Source: Pedobacter frigidisoli
Lineage (GTDB): Bacteria; Bacteroidota; Bacteroidia; Sphingobacteriales; Sphingobacteriaceae
Assembly (NCBI RefSeq): GCF_004331675.1
Contig: NZ_SJSN01000009.1
Span: 124,001 to 188,000, forward strand
Direction of reading: 5' to 3'
DNA: 64,000 bases
Below are positions 57,334 to 64,000 of this stretch, piece by piece. The stretch's first letter is position 1, and every line of letters begins with the position of its first letter. The notes beneath the pieces are model-generated. The model was given only the letters and a program-made list of their open reading frames with translations, made no database searches and was not told the origin of the DNA. The position numbers and the translations under genes were made by a program.

Positions 57334-57449
57334 CATATTCAGGGTAGCTACAATTTTAAAAGTATTCCCATTCCTATCAGGTTTACGAAACAAAAAATAT
57401 ACTTCTTAGGAAAAAATTTCAACGCTCTAATTCAATAATTTAATTCGTT

Positions 57450-57663
57450 ATGTTGATTAAAGTCGATTTTAATTATGACAACATTTCCATCCAAGTTAAA
57501 GATAACGACACTCAATTTCTTTTGGAAGTGCTGAAAAGAATCGATGCAAAAGTTATACAAAGTTCCAAAAAGCAAATTGCTTGATGGAATTAAGCAAGGT
57601 TTAAAAGAGGCAAAGGATATTAAAACCGGAAAAATTGCACCTTTATGGTTAAGCGATATTTGA
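57450..57663 (+). pseudogene. Antitoxin-like small gene with a one-base frameshift
   Basis: The first frame (57450-57584) encodes MLIKVDFNYDNISIQVKDND, then FLLEVLKRIDAKVIQSSK. After an AAAAA run near 57562 the sequence continues in another frame as LLDGIKQGLKEAKDIKTGKI and ends at 57663. Removing one A gives a single protein of about 70 residues with the short N-terminal strand and the DGI-K-L helix common in type II antitoxins. The next gene, which overlaps its end, resembles a RelE/ParE toxin. Family assignment is tentative. Confidence 0.55.
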
Positions 57664-57757
57664 AAGAGGGAATCAAAATTATTTATTCCCCTACTTTCAT
57701 CAAAAAGCAAAACAATTAAAAAAGAAACACTTATCATTAGTTAACGATTTAAGTTAA
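57645..57757 (+). pseudogene. Truncated RelE/ParE-like toxin gene
   Basis: An ATG overlapping the antitoxin end encodes KEGIKIIYSPTFIKK. With one base added in the A-run near 57705 it continues KAKQLKKKHLSLVNDLS to a stop. The II-YSPTFIKKAKQLKKK segment is the typical N-terminus of RelE/ParE toxins, but full-length toxins need about 90-100 residues and the catalytic C-terminal half is missing. The pair appears to be a decayed toxin-antitoxin module. Confidence 0.5.
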
Positions 57758-57785
57758 ACGCTTTGAGCATTTGTTTTTAGGCGCT

Positions 57786-57865
57786 CGTCATGCTGAATTT
57801 ATTTCAGCATCTTTCATGCTAAGCCGCCATACAATCAAGACTCTGAATCAAGTTCAGAGTGACGA
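57786..57865. repeat. Palindromic repeat, family C, with flanking inverted half
   Basis: The 27-nt CGTCATGCTGAATTTATTTC followed by AGCATCT (57786-57812) recurs exactly at 60395-60421. Here it is followed by CTCTGAAT/TTCAGAG and ends TGACGA, giving an outer CGTCA...TGACG inverted pair. The remaining bases up to the pheA promoter (to 58056) are AT-rich without a gene. Confidence 0.8.
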
Positions 57866-58056
57866 CCGTTAATGTAGGGTTGTAAATCACCTGCACAGAT
57901 GCACATTTCCAATTAAAAAATATTATTTACTTTAAACCAGGCCTAATCAATATAAAAATCTGTTTTTTATCAAAATTCATTAAAGAAAAGCCCCATCCTC
58001 AAAACAGGCTAAACCAAACAAAATTAAATTTTATTAAAATTATTTTCATTTTCCTA

Positions 58057-58086
58057 TTGACAAATTAAATTTTGTTATTACATTTG
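58057..58086 (+). promoter_or_regulatory. Promoter of the pheA leader
   Basis: TTGAC at 58057-58061 and TACATTTG at 58079-58086 are separated by 17 bases. The second fits the Bacteroidota -7 box TAnnTTTG and the first a -33 TTG element. Transcription would start near 58092, about 13 bases before the leader peptide ATG. Confidence 0.65.
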
Positions 58087-58104
58087 GCTCATTCAAAAAG
58101 AAAA

Positions 58105-58167
58105 ATGAAATTATTCAACACATATTACTTTGGTTACTTTTACTATTTTAGTAAGAGCCGGGGCTAA
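58105..58167 (+). CDS. pheL: Phe/Tyr-rich leader peptide of pheA
   Basis: The 20-codon frame starts ATG at 58105 and stops TAA at 58165. Residues 7-15 are YYFGYFYYF: eight of nine are Phe or Tyr, nine of twenty overall. It lies between a promoter and an intrinsic terminator, directly upstream of pheA. A peptide of this composition in this place is the standard sensor of a ribosome-mediated attenuator. Phe and Tyr codons are mixed, so either charged tRNA running low would stall the ribosome. The stop codon lies at the end of the anti-terminator strand. Neither the peptide nor its translation is proved. Confidence 0.8.
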   Translation: MKLFNTYYFGYFYYFSKSRG

Positions 58168-58236
58168 TATGCAAAAAGATATATAACAATATTAAAATGT
58201 ATAAAAAAGTCCCGGCAAACAGCCGGGACTTTTTTG
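58157..58236 (+). promoter_or_regulatory. Transcription attenuator (anti-terminator/terminator switch) of pheA
   Basis: Segment 2, GCCGGGGCT (58157-58165), covers the leader stop codon. Segment 3, AGTCCCGGC (58208-58216), can pair with it over 9 bases with one G-U. Segment 3 can instead pair with segment 4, GCCGGGACT (58222-58230), forming an intrinsic terminator with a 14-bp stem including flanking A-T pairs, a 5-base loop and a T-run. A ribosome stalled on the Phe/Tyr codons leaves segment 2 free for the anti-terminator. A ribosome reaching the stop covers segment 2 and allows termination. The pairings are read from the sequence; the mechanism is inferred. Confidence 0.82.
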
Positions 58237-58248
58237 TTTTACGCAAAA

Positions 58249-59082
58249 ATGGAAACGACAAAACGAGTAGCAATTCAGGGTATTAAAGCATCTTTTCATG
58301 AAGAGGCGGCCTACAAATTCTTTGGTAAAAACATCGAGACTGTAGAGTGCAATTCATTTAAAGAAACATGCGATAAGCTGGAGAAAAATGAAGCTGACTT
58401 TGTAGTAATGGCCATCGAAAACTCTATCGCGGGCAGCTTATTACCAAATTACACTTTAATCCGCGATTATGGTTTCTCGGTAGTTGGCGAGGTTTATCTT
58501 CCAATCCAATTACACTTAATGGCTTTACCTGGCGTGAAATTCGAGGATATTAAAATTGTAACCTCACACCCTATCGCTATCCGTCAATGTATCGATTTCT
58601 TTTACGATTACCCACACATCAAAATCGTAGAAAGTAATGATACTGCTGCTTGTGCTAAACGTATCCAAGAAGAAAAATTAACAGATACCATGGCTATCGC
58701 AAATAGTTTAGCTGCAGAACTTTACGGCTTAAACATTTTAGAGCGCCGTGTAGAATCGAACAAGAAGAACTATACCCGTTTTCTTATCCTTAAGAAAGAC
58801 AAAACGGATGAGGGCAAGAAAATCAATAAAGCATCAATCTGTTTTCAGGTTGGCCACAAAGCAGGTTCTTTGGCAACCGTATTAAATATCTTCGCCGAGC
58901 AAGAGGTAAGCTTAACAAAAATACAATCAATGCCGGTGTTAGGAAAAAGAAATGAGTATTACTTTTACGTTGATTTAGAATGGCCAAGTACCGAAAAGTA
59001 CGATAAGGCCGTTAGAAAAGCATTAAAATACACTTCAAATTTTAACATCCTCGGAGAATATTTAAAAAACGATAAAGTATAA
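58249..59082 (+). CDS. pheA: Prephenate dehydratase with ACT domain
   Basis: From the ATG at 58249 the protein has 277 residues. It converts prephenate to phenylpyruvate in phenylalanine synthesis. The catalytic domain includes MAIENSIAGSLLPNY and the TRF motif in NYTRFLIL. The C-terminal ACT domain starts near residue 190 with HKAGSLATVLNIF. The usual ESRP Phe-binding motif reads QSMP. There is no chorismate mutase domain; that activity is fused to DAHP synthase downstream. The gene is preceded by a Phe/Tyr leader attenuator. An in-frame TTG at 58234 lies inside the terminator and is not the start. Confidence 0.95.
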   Translation: METTKRVAIQGIKASFHEEAAYKFFGKNIETVECNSFKETCDKLEKNEADFVVMAIENSIAGSLLPNYTLIRDYGFSVVGEVYLPIQLHLMALPGVKFEDIKIVTSHPIAIRQCIDFFYDYPHIKIVESNDTAACAKRIQEEKLTDTMAIANSLAAELYGLNILERRVESNKKNYTRFLILKKDKTDEGKKINKASICFQVGHKAGSLATVLNIFAEQEVSLTKIQSMPVLGKRNEYYFYVDLEWPSTEKYDKAVRKALKYTSNFNILGEYLKNDKV

Positions 59083-59086
59083 ATAA

Positions 59087-59154
59087 GTCGGAAGTCCGAT
59101 GACAAACATTAAAACGCAAATAATTAAAATCAAAATATAAATCGGACTTCCGAC
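59087..59154. repeat. Inverted repeat, family D, between pheA and the DAHP synthase gene
   Basis: GTCGGAAGTCCGAT (59087-59100) and ATCGGACTTCCGAC (59141-59154) are perfect 14-nt inverted copies with a 40-nt AT-rich spacer. It is followed by a further CGGACTTTCG half copy. It could form a hairpin in the pheA-DAHPS transcript. Confidence 0.8.
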
Positions 59155-59187
59155 CTCGGACTTTCGAACTAAAAACAACCCAATATC

Positions 59188-60327
59188 ATGAAACTTAATT
59201 TAAACATCCAACCCTTAAACACTTGGTTAAACGTTAATAACGAACCATTAATCATCTCTGGTCCTTGCAGTGCAGAAACTGAAGAGCAATTATTAACTAC
59301 AGCTCATTTATTGGCTGCTACAGGTAAAGTATCAGTTTTAAGAGCCGGTATTTGGAAACCGCGTACTCGTCCAGGAGAATTTGAGGGTATAGGAAGTATT
59401 GGTTTAGAGTGGTTAAAACGTGCTAAAGCAGAAACCGGTTTACCAACAGCTGTTGAGGTTGCAAATGCAAAACATGTTGAAGAGGCTCTAGCTGCAGGTG
59501 TTGATATCCTTTGGATTGGCGCACGTTCTACAGTAAACCCATTTACAGTTCAGGAAATTGCTGATGCTTTAAGAGGTGTTGATGTTCCGGTATTAATTAA
59601 AAACCCTGTAAACCCTGATTTACAGTTATGGATTGGTGCTATTGAGCGTATCAACGGTGCAGGAATCACTAAAATTGGCGCTATTCACCGTGGTTTCTCT
59701 TCTTTCGAGAAAAGTTCTTTCCGTAACGAACCAATGTGGGAGCTGGCGATTCAGTTGAAAACTTTATGTCCTGAGTTGCCTATCATCAACGACCCAAGTC
59801 ACATTTGCGGTAACCGTGAATTAATCCCTTACATCTCTCAAAAAGCTTTGGATTTAGATATGCAAGGTTTAATGATTGAATCTCATGTTGACCCGTCAGT
59901 TGCATGGACAGATGCCAAACAACAAGTTACACCAGCGGATTTAGCTGAATTAGTTGACCGTTTAACAGTTCGTGAACCAGAATCTACAAACGAAGCTTTC
60001 GTTGATAAATTAGCTGATTTACGTTCATCAATCGATAAAATCGACGATATCTTATTACAGAAATTGGCGGAACGTATGTCTATCGTTGAGAAAATCGGCG
60101 AATTCAAACGCGATAATCAAGTTACTATTTTACAGGTTAACCGTTGGGATGCCATCATTAAAAAGGGTCATGCTTTTGCAAAAGCCTTAAAGTTAGATTT
60201 AAACTTCACAGAGAAATTCTTAGAATTGATGCACGGCGAATCTATTCGTAAGCAAACTGAAATTATGAATGCTGGTAAAGCCGAACAAGGAATTGCTGCT
60301 GAACAACATAGCGAGATAAAAGCTTAA
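59188..60327 (+). CDS. aroG: Bifunctional DAHP synthase / chorismate mutase
   Basis: The 379-residue protein catalyses the first shikimate step and also converts chorismate to prephenate. The N-terminal domain (about 1-265) is a class I-beta-type KDOPS-like DAHP synthase with GPCSAETEEQ, KPRTRPGEFEGIG and a metal-binding DPSHICGNREL. A type II chorismate mutase follows (about 270-365, LADLRSSIDKIDDILLQ and RMSIVEKIGEFK). This fusion is common in Bacteroidota. The mutase supplies prephenate for the pheA product encoded just upstream, and the fusion may allow feedback by Phe or Tyr. It is the second gene after the attenuator. Confidence 0.95.
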   Translation: MKLNLNIQPLNTWLNVNNEPLIISGPCSAETEEQLLTTAHLLAATGKVSVLRAGIWKPRTRPGEFEGIGSIGLEWLKRAKAETGLPTAVEVANAKHVEEALAAGVDILWIGARSTVNPFTVQEIADALRGVDVPVLIKNPVNPDLQLWIGAIERINGAGITKIGAIHRGFSSFEKSSFRNEPMWELAIQLKTLCPELPIINDPSHICGNRELIPYISQKALDLDMQGLMIESHVDPSVAWTDAKQQVTPADLAELVDRLTVREPESTNEAFVDKLADLRSSIDKIDDILLQKLAERMSIVEKIGEFKRDNQVTILQVNRWDAIIKKGHAFAKALKLDLNFTEKFLELMHGESIRKQTEIMNAGKAEQGIAAEQHSEIKA

Positions 60328-60394
60328 AGACTAAAGCGAAAAGACCAAAGTGAAAAGCAAAGTCTAAAGCAAGCCCCATTTACTAAAAAACGGT

Positions 60395-60421
60395 CGTCAT
60401 GCTGAATTTATTTCAGCATCT
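60395..60421. repeat. Palindromic repeat, family C, second copy
   Basis: The 27-nt element is identical to 57786-57812; its TGCTGAA/TTCAGCA arms form a hairpin with a 4-base loop. Preceding bases 60328-60370 contain imperfect direct repeats of an AAAGC-rich unit. Confidence 0.8.
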
Positions 60422-60436
60422 TAAAAGATTATATAC

Positions 60437-60462
60437 ATTGTCAGATGGCAACATCTGACAAT
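60437..60462. repeat. Palindrome upstream of aroA
   Basis: ATTGTCAGAT (60437-60446) and ATCTGACAAT (60453-60462) are perfect 10-nt inverted arms with a 6-nt loop, 28 bases before the aroA ATG. It may be an operator, an mRNA hairpin, or another dispersed repeat family. Confidence 0.7.
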
Positions 60463-60490
60463 TGTATTTTGAGAATAAAACGAGAATACA

Positions 60491-61759
60491 ATGTCAAAAA
60501 ACGCCTTAGTTTCTTTTAAAGGAACCAAGAACATTAATACGGAAATCCAGTTAACCGGCTCAAAAAGCGAATGCAATAGAGCCTTAATCATTAGCGCTTT
60601 AAGCAATAAATTGGTTAAAGTAGAAAACTTATCAAATGCTGCTGATACGGTAACATTGAACGGAATTTTAAATAATTTGGAGGAAGAATTAGAAGTAGAG
60701 ATTGAAGAATCGAAAACGGTTGATGTTGGCCCTGCAGGAACGGCGATGCGTTTTCTTTCAGCTTACCTTTCTGCAAAAAACGGCAACTTCTTGTTAACCG
60801 GAACCGAGCGTATGAAACAACGCCCGATAGGTATTTTGGCGGAAGCGCTGAAAACTATTGGTGCAGATATTTCTTATGCAGAAAACGATGGCTTTCCACC
60901 GTTAAATATTGTAGGTCCATTAAACCAGAAAACTGCTGAGGTTAAAATTAAAGGTGATGTAAGTAGTCAGTATATTTCAGCATTGCTGATGATTGCCCCT
61001 ATCCTGCCTCAAGGTTTAACATTAGAAATTGAGGGTGAGCTGACTTCAAAGCCGTATGTAGATATGACTTTGGATATGCTAGCGGAAGTGGGTATTGAAC
61101 ATTCGTGGAATGGCAATTCGATTTCCATTAAGCCACAAACTTTTAAAGCAGGAACATTGGTTGTTGAACCTGACTGGAGTGCTGCATCTTATTGGTATAG
61201 CATTGCGGCTTTGGCTGATGAAGCTGAGATCAGTTTGCCTGCATTGAAAGAAAAAAGCTTGCAAGGCGATAGCCAAATCCAAAAAATCATGAAAATTTTC
61301 GGGATTGCGACAGAAAAAACTGAAAAAGGAATTTCAATCAGCAACCTAGGTTTATCATTGGAAACTAATCAGATTCTGGATTTAAAAACTTGTCCTGATT
61401 TGGCACAAACCATTGTGGTTATTGCAGCGGCACTAGGTAAAAACATGTCTTTCACAGGTTTAGAAACTTTAAAAATTAAGGAAACCAACCGCATTGCAGC
61501 CTTACAAAATGAGCTCGCTAAAATCGGTGTTAATTTAATTGAAGATAATTTGGTTTACACTTTGAATACTGATGAGCTTCATTTCCCGGAGAAAATTACC
61601 ATTGCCACTTACGAAGACCATCGCATGGCTATGGCCTTTGCTCCGCTTGCGTTATTAATCAACGAAGTGGAAATCGAAGAAATGCAAGTTGTAGAGAAAT
61701 CTTATCCTTATTTTTGGGAGGATTTGAAAAAAGCGGGGTTTGACATTAGTATCAAGTAA
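60491..61759 (+). CDS. aroA: 3-phosphoshikimate 1-carboxyvinyltransferase (EPSP synthase)
   Basis: The 422-residue enzyme joins phosphoenolpyruvate to shikimate-3-phosphate, the sixth step of the shikimate pathway. It has the N-terminal substrate loop TGSKSECNRALIISA, the motif VGPAGTAMRFLSAYL, the Lys/Arg-rich TERMKQRPIG and the C-terminal DHRMAMAFAPL. The residue after the LGNAG-type glycine is Pro in VGPAGTAMR, typical of Bacteroidota enzymes. It lies between the DAHP synthase and aroC genes on the same strand. Gaps of 163 and 74 bases make either one operon or separate promoters possible. Confidence 0.94.
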   Translation: MSKNALVSFKGTKNINTEIQLTGSKSECNRALIISALSNKLVKVENLSNAADTVTLNGILNNLEEELEVEIEESKTVDVGPAGTAMRFLSAYLSAKNGNFLLTGTERMKQRPIGILAEALKTIGADISYAENDGFPPLNIVGPLNQKTAEVKIKGDVSSQYISALLMIAPILPQGLTLEIEGELTSKPYVDMTLDMLAEVGIEHSWNGNSISIKPQTFKAGTLVVEPDWSAASYWYSIAALADEAEISLPALKEKSLQGDSQIQKIMKIFGIATEKTEKGISISNLGLSLETNQILDLKTCPDLAQTIVVIAAALGKNMSFTGLETLKIKETNRIAALQNELAKIGVNLIEDNLVYTLNTDELHFPEKITIATYEDHRMAMAFAPLALLINEVEIEEMQVVEKSYPYFWEDLKKAGFDISIK

Positions 61760-61833
61760 CGAGAATCAAGTATCAAGACTGGGCATTGAAATCCATTCAC
61801 TCATTCAAAATTCAATCATTCAATAATTAAAAC

Positions 61834-62931
61834 ATGGCAGGCAACTCATTCGGACAACTATTTCGCATCACCACTTTTGGGGAATCTCATGGCGTGGCCA
61901 TTGGGGTAATTATTGATGGCTGTCCGGCGCAATTGGATATCGACATGGATTTTATTCAATCAGAATTGGATAAACGCAAACCTGGTCAATCGAAAATTAC
62001 TACCCAGAGAAAAGAAAGCGATACCGTTCAAATTTTATCGGGTGTTTTCGAGGGCAAAAGTACAGGAACGCCGATTGCCTTGTTAATTCCTAACGAAGAC
62101 CAACGTTCTAAAGATTACGGACACAATGTGGATGTTTACCGCCCGAGCCATGCCGATTACGTTTATGATGCAAAATATGGCATCCGCGACCATCGAGGTG
62201 GCGGCCGTTCATCGGCCCGCGAAACCGCTGCTCGTGTGGCTGCAGGTGCAATTGCGAAACTATTTTTAAAGCAACAAGGCATTGAGATTTTTGCTCATGT
62301 AACTTCAGTTGGAACCATTGAAGCGCCAAACTTAGAAAGTAACGATTTATCAGCTTTGCTTGATATCAGGGAAGAAAATATTGTTCGTTGTGCTGACCCA
62401 GCAACTGCGCATGAAATGATTGAATTTATAGATTCTGTAAGAAAAGATGGCGATACCGTTGGTGGTAAAATCGGCTGTGTAATTAAAGGTTGTCCGGCGG
62501 GTTTAGGTGAACCTGTTTTTGATAAATTACATGCAGATTTAGGTAAAGCGATGTTAAGCATAAACGCAGTTCACGGTTTTGAATATGGTTCTGGTTTTGC
62601 AGGTAGTGAATTAAGAGGCTCTCAACATAATGATATTCCTCAACCAAAAGCAGCAGATGCTAAAGTTTTTAAAACCACAACAAATTTTGCTGGAGGTATT
62701 TTAGGAGGCATTTCCAATGGAATGGACATTACTTTTAAAGTGGCTTTTAAACCTGTTGCTACGATTATGCATAATCAGCAAACGATTAATGCAGCGGGCG
62801 AGGCCTCAGAAATTAAAGGCAAAGGCAGGCACGACCCATGTGTGGTACCAAGAGCAGTTGTAATTGTAGAGGCAATGGCAGCTTTAGTTTTAGCCGACCA
62901 GTTTCTAAGAAATAAAGTGAGTATGGTATAA
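61834..62931 (+). CDS. aroC: Chorismate synthase
   Basis: The 365-residue enzyme makes chorismate from EPSP using reduced FMN, the last step of the common pathway. Conserved motifs are [18 protein letters not shown] near the start, [19 protein letters not shown] near residue 130, and the C-terminal [12 protein letters not shown]. It follows aroA by 74 bases. The product chorismate is then used by the chorismate mutase domain encoded upstream. The downstream gap contains two inverted repeats. Confidence 0.95.
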   Translation: MAGNSFGQLFRITTFGESHGVAIGVIIDGCPAQLDIDMDFIQSELDKRKPGQSKITTQRKESDTVQILSGVFEGKSTGTPIALLIPNEDQRSKDYGHNVDVYRPSHADYVYDAKYGIRDHRGGGRSSARETAARVAAGAIAKLFLKQQGIEIFAHVTSVGTIEAPNLESNDLSALLDIREENIVRCADPATAHEMIEFIDSVRKDGDTVGGKIGCVIKGCPAGLGEPVFDKLHADLGKAMLSINAVHGFEYGSGFAGSELRGSQHNDIPQPKAADAKVFKTTTNFAGGILGGISNGMDITFKVAFKPVATIMHNQQTINAAGEASEIKGKGRHDPCVVPRAVVIVEAMAALVLADQFLRNKVSMV

Positions 62932-62936
62932 GGCAG

Positions 62937-62986
62937 TATTTCACTCCAAACTTCCCGATGAAAGTCGAGAAGCTCAGGGTGAAATA
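62937..62986. repeat. Inverted repeat after aroC (TATTTCAC arms)
   Basis: TATTTCAC (62937-62944) and GTGAAATA (62979-62986) form an 8-nt inverted pair enclosing 34 bases, 6 bases after the aroC stop. Confidence 0.6.
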
Positions 62987-62994
62987 TTTTTAAC

Positions 62995-63085
62995 CGTCAT
63001 TTCGAGCGAAGTCGAGAAATCTTTGAATTATATTTAACAATTTTAAAGGTTTCTCCATTCCCGCTACACTCCAGTCGAAATGACG
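62995..63085. repeat. Palindromic repeat, family E, after aroC
   Basis: CGTCATTTCGA (62995-63005) and TCGAAATGACG (63075-63085) are 11-nt inverted arms. Inside are further GAAGTCGAGAAATCT-type half sites. The CGTCA/TGACG ends are shared with family C, suggesting one mechanism of spread. Confidence 0.75.
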
Positions 63086-63102
63086 ATAGCAAAATAAAAA
63101 TC

Positions 63103-63711
63103 ATGAAAAAACTACTCCCTATCCTATTCCTCTTTATCAGCTTAAATTCTTTTGCTCAATCCTACTCCGAGCAAATTGCTAAACATCGCGAAAGCTACAA
63201 ACAGGATTTTATCAAGGAATCTAATTCACCTTTAAAGGCAGATGACTTAAAACATCTTCATTTCTACAATGCTGACAGCACATATAGAGTTTTGGCTGAA
63301 GTCGAAATTTTAAAAAATGAAAAGATCTTCAAAATGCCAACCTATGCAGGTACAAGTAGCGATTATTTTAGATTTGCAAAAATCAAGTTCAAATTAAAAG
63401 ATAAAGTGCTCATTATGACGCTCTATAAAAGTGTATCTCTGTCTGCAAATCCTGTTTACAAAGATCACTTATTTTTGCCCTTTACTGATGAAACTAATAG
63501 TGTGGAAACCTACGGCGGGGGTAGGTATATTGATTTAAGTTCAAAAGAAATCGTGGATAATAAGATTGAAGTTGATTTCAACAAAGCTTACAATCCGTAT
63601 TGTGCATATAGTGATGGTTATCGTTGCCCAGTTCCACCAGAAGAAAATGATTTGACGTTAGAAATTAAATCTGGGGAACTAATATTTAGTGGTCAAAAAA
63701 AACATCAGTAG
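63103..63711 (+). CDS. DUF1684 family secreted protein
   Basis: The 202-residue protein has a signal peptide (ends NSFAQ). It shows the DUF1684 pattern, with SNSPLKADDLKHLHFYN in the first third and the C-terminal TYGGGRYID, VDFNKAYNPYCAYSDGYRCP and PPEEND. The family is widespread with unknown function; a small-molecule or metal-binding role is only a guess from its conserved Cys and Tyr residues. It is preceded by palindromic repeats and followed by a response-regulator gene in the same direction. Confidence 0.88.
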   Translation: MKKLLPILFLFISLNSFAQSYSEQIAKHRESYKQDFIKESNSPLKADDLKHLHFYNADSTYRVLAEVEILKNEKIFKMPTYAGTSSDYFRFAKIKFKLKDKVLIMTLYKSVSLSANPVYKDHLFLPFTDETNSVETYGGGRYIDLSSKEIVDNKIEVDFNKAYNPYCAYSDGYRCPVPPEENDLTLEIKSGELIFSGQKKHQ

Positions 63712-63838
63712 TAGTATATCAAAGACAGAAATTATAAGGTAAATACTAAGTGTTGTCTTAAAATGCGTATTTTGCAATAAAGTTCGAAACATTAATTATA
63801 AATACTTGTTTCTTACTCTAAATAAATTCTATCCCTAA

Positions 63839-64000
63839 ATGACTTACAGCTGTTTAATCGTTGATGATAACGAAATTGAAAGAGATGCGATAACAATGCA
63901 TCTGAAAAAGATTCCCTCATTAAATATTATAGCTGTTTGCACCAACGGTATAGAGGCCGCTCAAATCCTTTCAACCACAAGTATTGATATTGTTTTTTCG
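63839..64000 (+). CDS. Response regulator, receiver domain start (partial, probably LytTR type)
   Basis: From the ATG at 63839 the frame runs to the end of the window (54 codons): SCLIVDDNEIERDAITMHL, then LNIIAVCTNGIEAAQIL and IDIVFS. LIVDDNEIER holds the acidic pocket of a CheY-like receiver; the phospho-accepting Asp should lie just past the end. This opening is typical of Bacteroidota LytTR-type regulators, but the output domain is not in view. Confidence 0.85.
   Translation, partial: MTYSCLIVDDNEIERDAITMHLKKIPSLNIIAVCTNGIEAAQILSTTSIDIVFS

Noticed and set aside
58234..58248. TTG start for pheA
   Set aside because: It lies within the terminator T-run; ATG at 58249 begins the conserved protein.
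53384..63085. Repeats as a CRISPR array
   Set aside because: Copies are palindromic, kilobases apart and not regularly spaced; no cas genes are present.

Overview
This window looks like a piece of a Bacteroidota chromosome, most likely a Pedobacter-like member of the Sphingobacteriaceae. The reasons are two SusC/SusD pairs, many secreted glycoside hydrolases, TAnnTTTG-type -7 promoter boxes, weak Shine-Dalgarno sequences, and an aromatic gene order with a DAHP synthase fused to chorismate mutase. The genus is inferred from gene content only.

Layout. 0-6.1 kb: a GH106 rhamnosidase-like enzyme, then a lipoprotein and an MlaE/MlaF/MCE lipid transporter. 6.2-10.6 kb: a FUSC membrane protein, an atypical SDR, an AraC regulator and the C-terminal stub of a response regulator. 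10.6-28.5 kb: a starch-type polysaccharide utilization locus. On the minus strand run susC, susD, susE, a GH13 lipoprotein and a frameshifted GH97 (SusB-type). A second GH13 is divergent, followed by a convergent SusR-like membrane regulator. Downstream lie two alpha-galactosidase-type genes (one frameshifted), a glycoside hydrolase remnant and a truncated group II intron placed just after a terminator. 28.5-29.5 kb: gene debris and a CAT-anticodon tRNA. 29.5-38.2 kb: a GH92 mannosidase, a PIF1/HRDC helicase, a pentameric ligand-gated ion channel homologue, an Hsp70-like ATPase, a small lipoprotein and a sulfatase. 38.3-44.3 kb: a second SusC/SusD pair with an AraC regulator. 44.4-52.3 kb: cold-shock proteins, an aldo/keto reductase with an AraC regulator, and two secreted sugar dehydrogenase-cytochrome c proteins. 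52.4-64 kb: mostly housekeeping genes (HAD, DUF962, proline dehydrogenase, S4 protein, aroB, sterol desaturase, pheA, DAHP synthase/chorismate mutase, aroA, aroC, DUF1684) and the start of a response regulator.

The most striking regulatory signal is upstream of pheA. A short leader peptide with eight aromatic residues out of nine overlaps at its stop codon an anti-terminator strand, and a near-perfect intrinsic terminator follows. This has the architecture of a Phe/Tyr ribosome-mediated attenuator for the aromatic genes.

The 53-63 kb part also carries several families of short palindromic intergenic repeats, including two hairpins with identical 27-nt arms. I saw none of these families in the carbohydrate-utilization part. 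Several genes carry one-base shifts or are truncated (GH36, GH97, an acetyltransferase, a HAD phosphatase, a toxin-antitoxin pair). These are either real decay or homopolymer sequencing errors; read-level data would decide.
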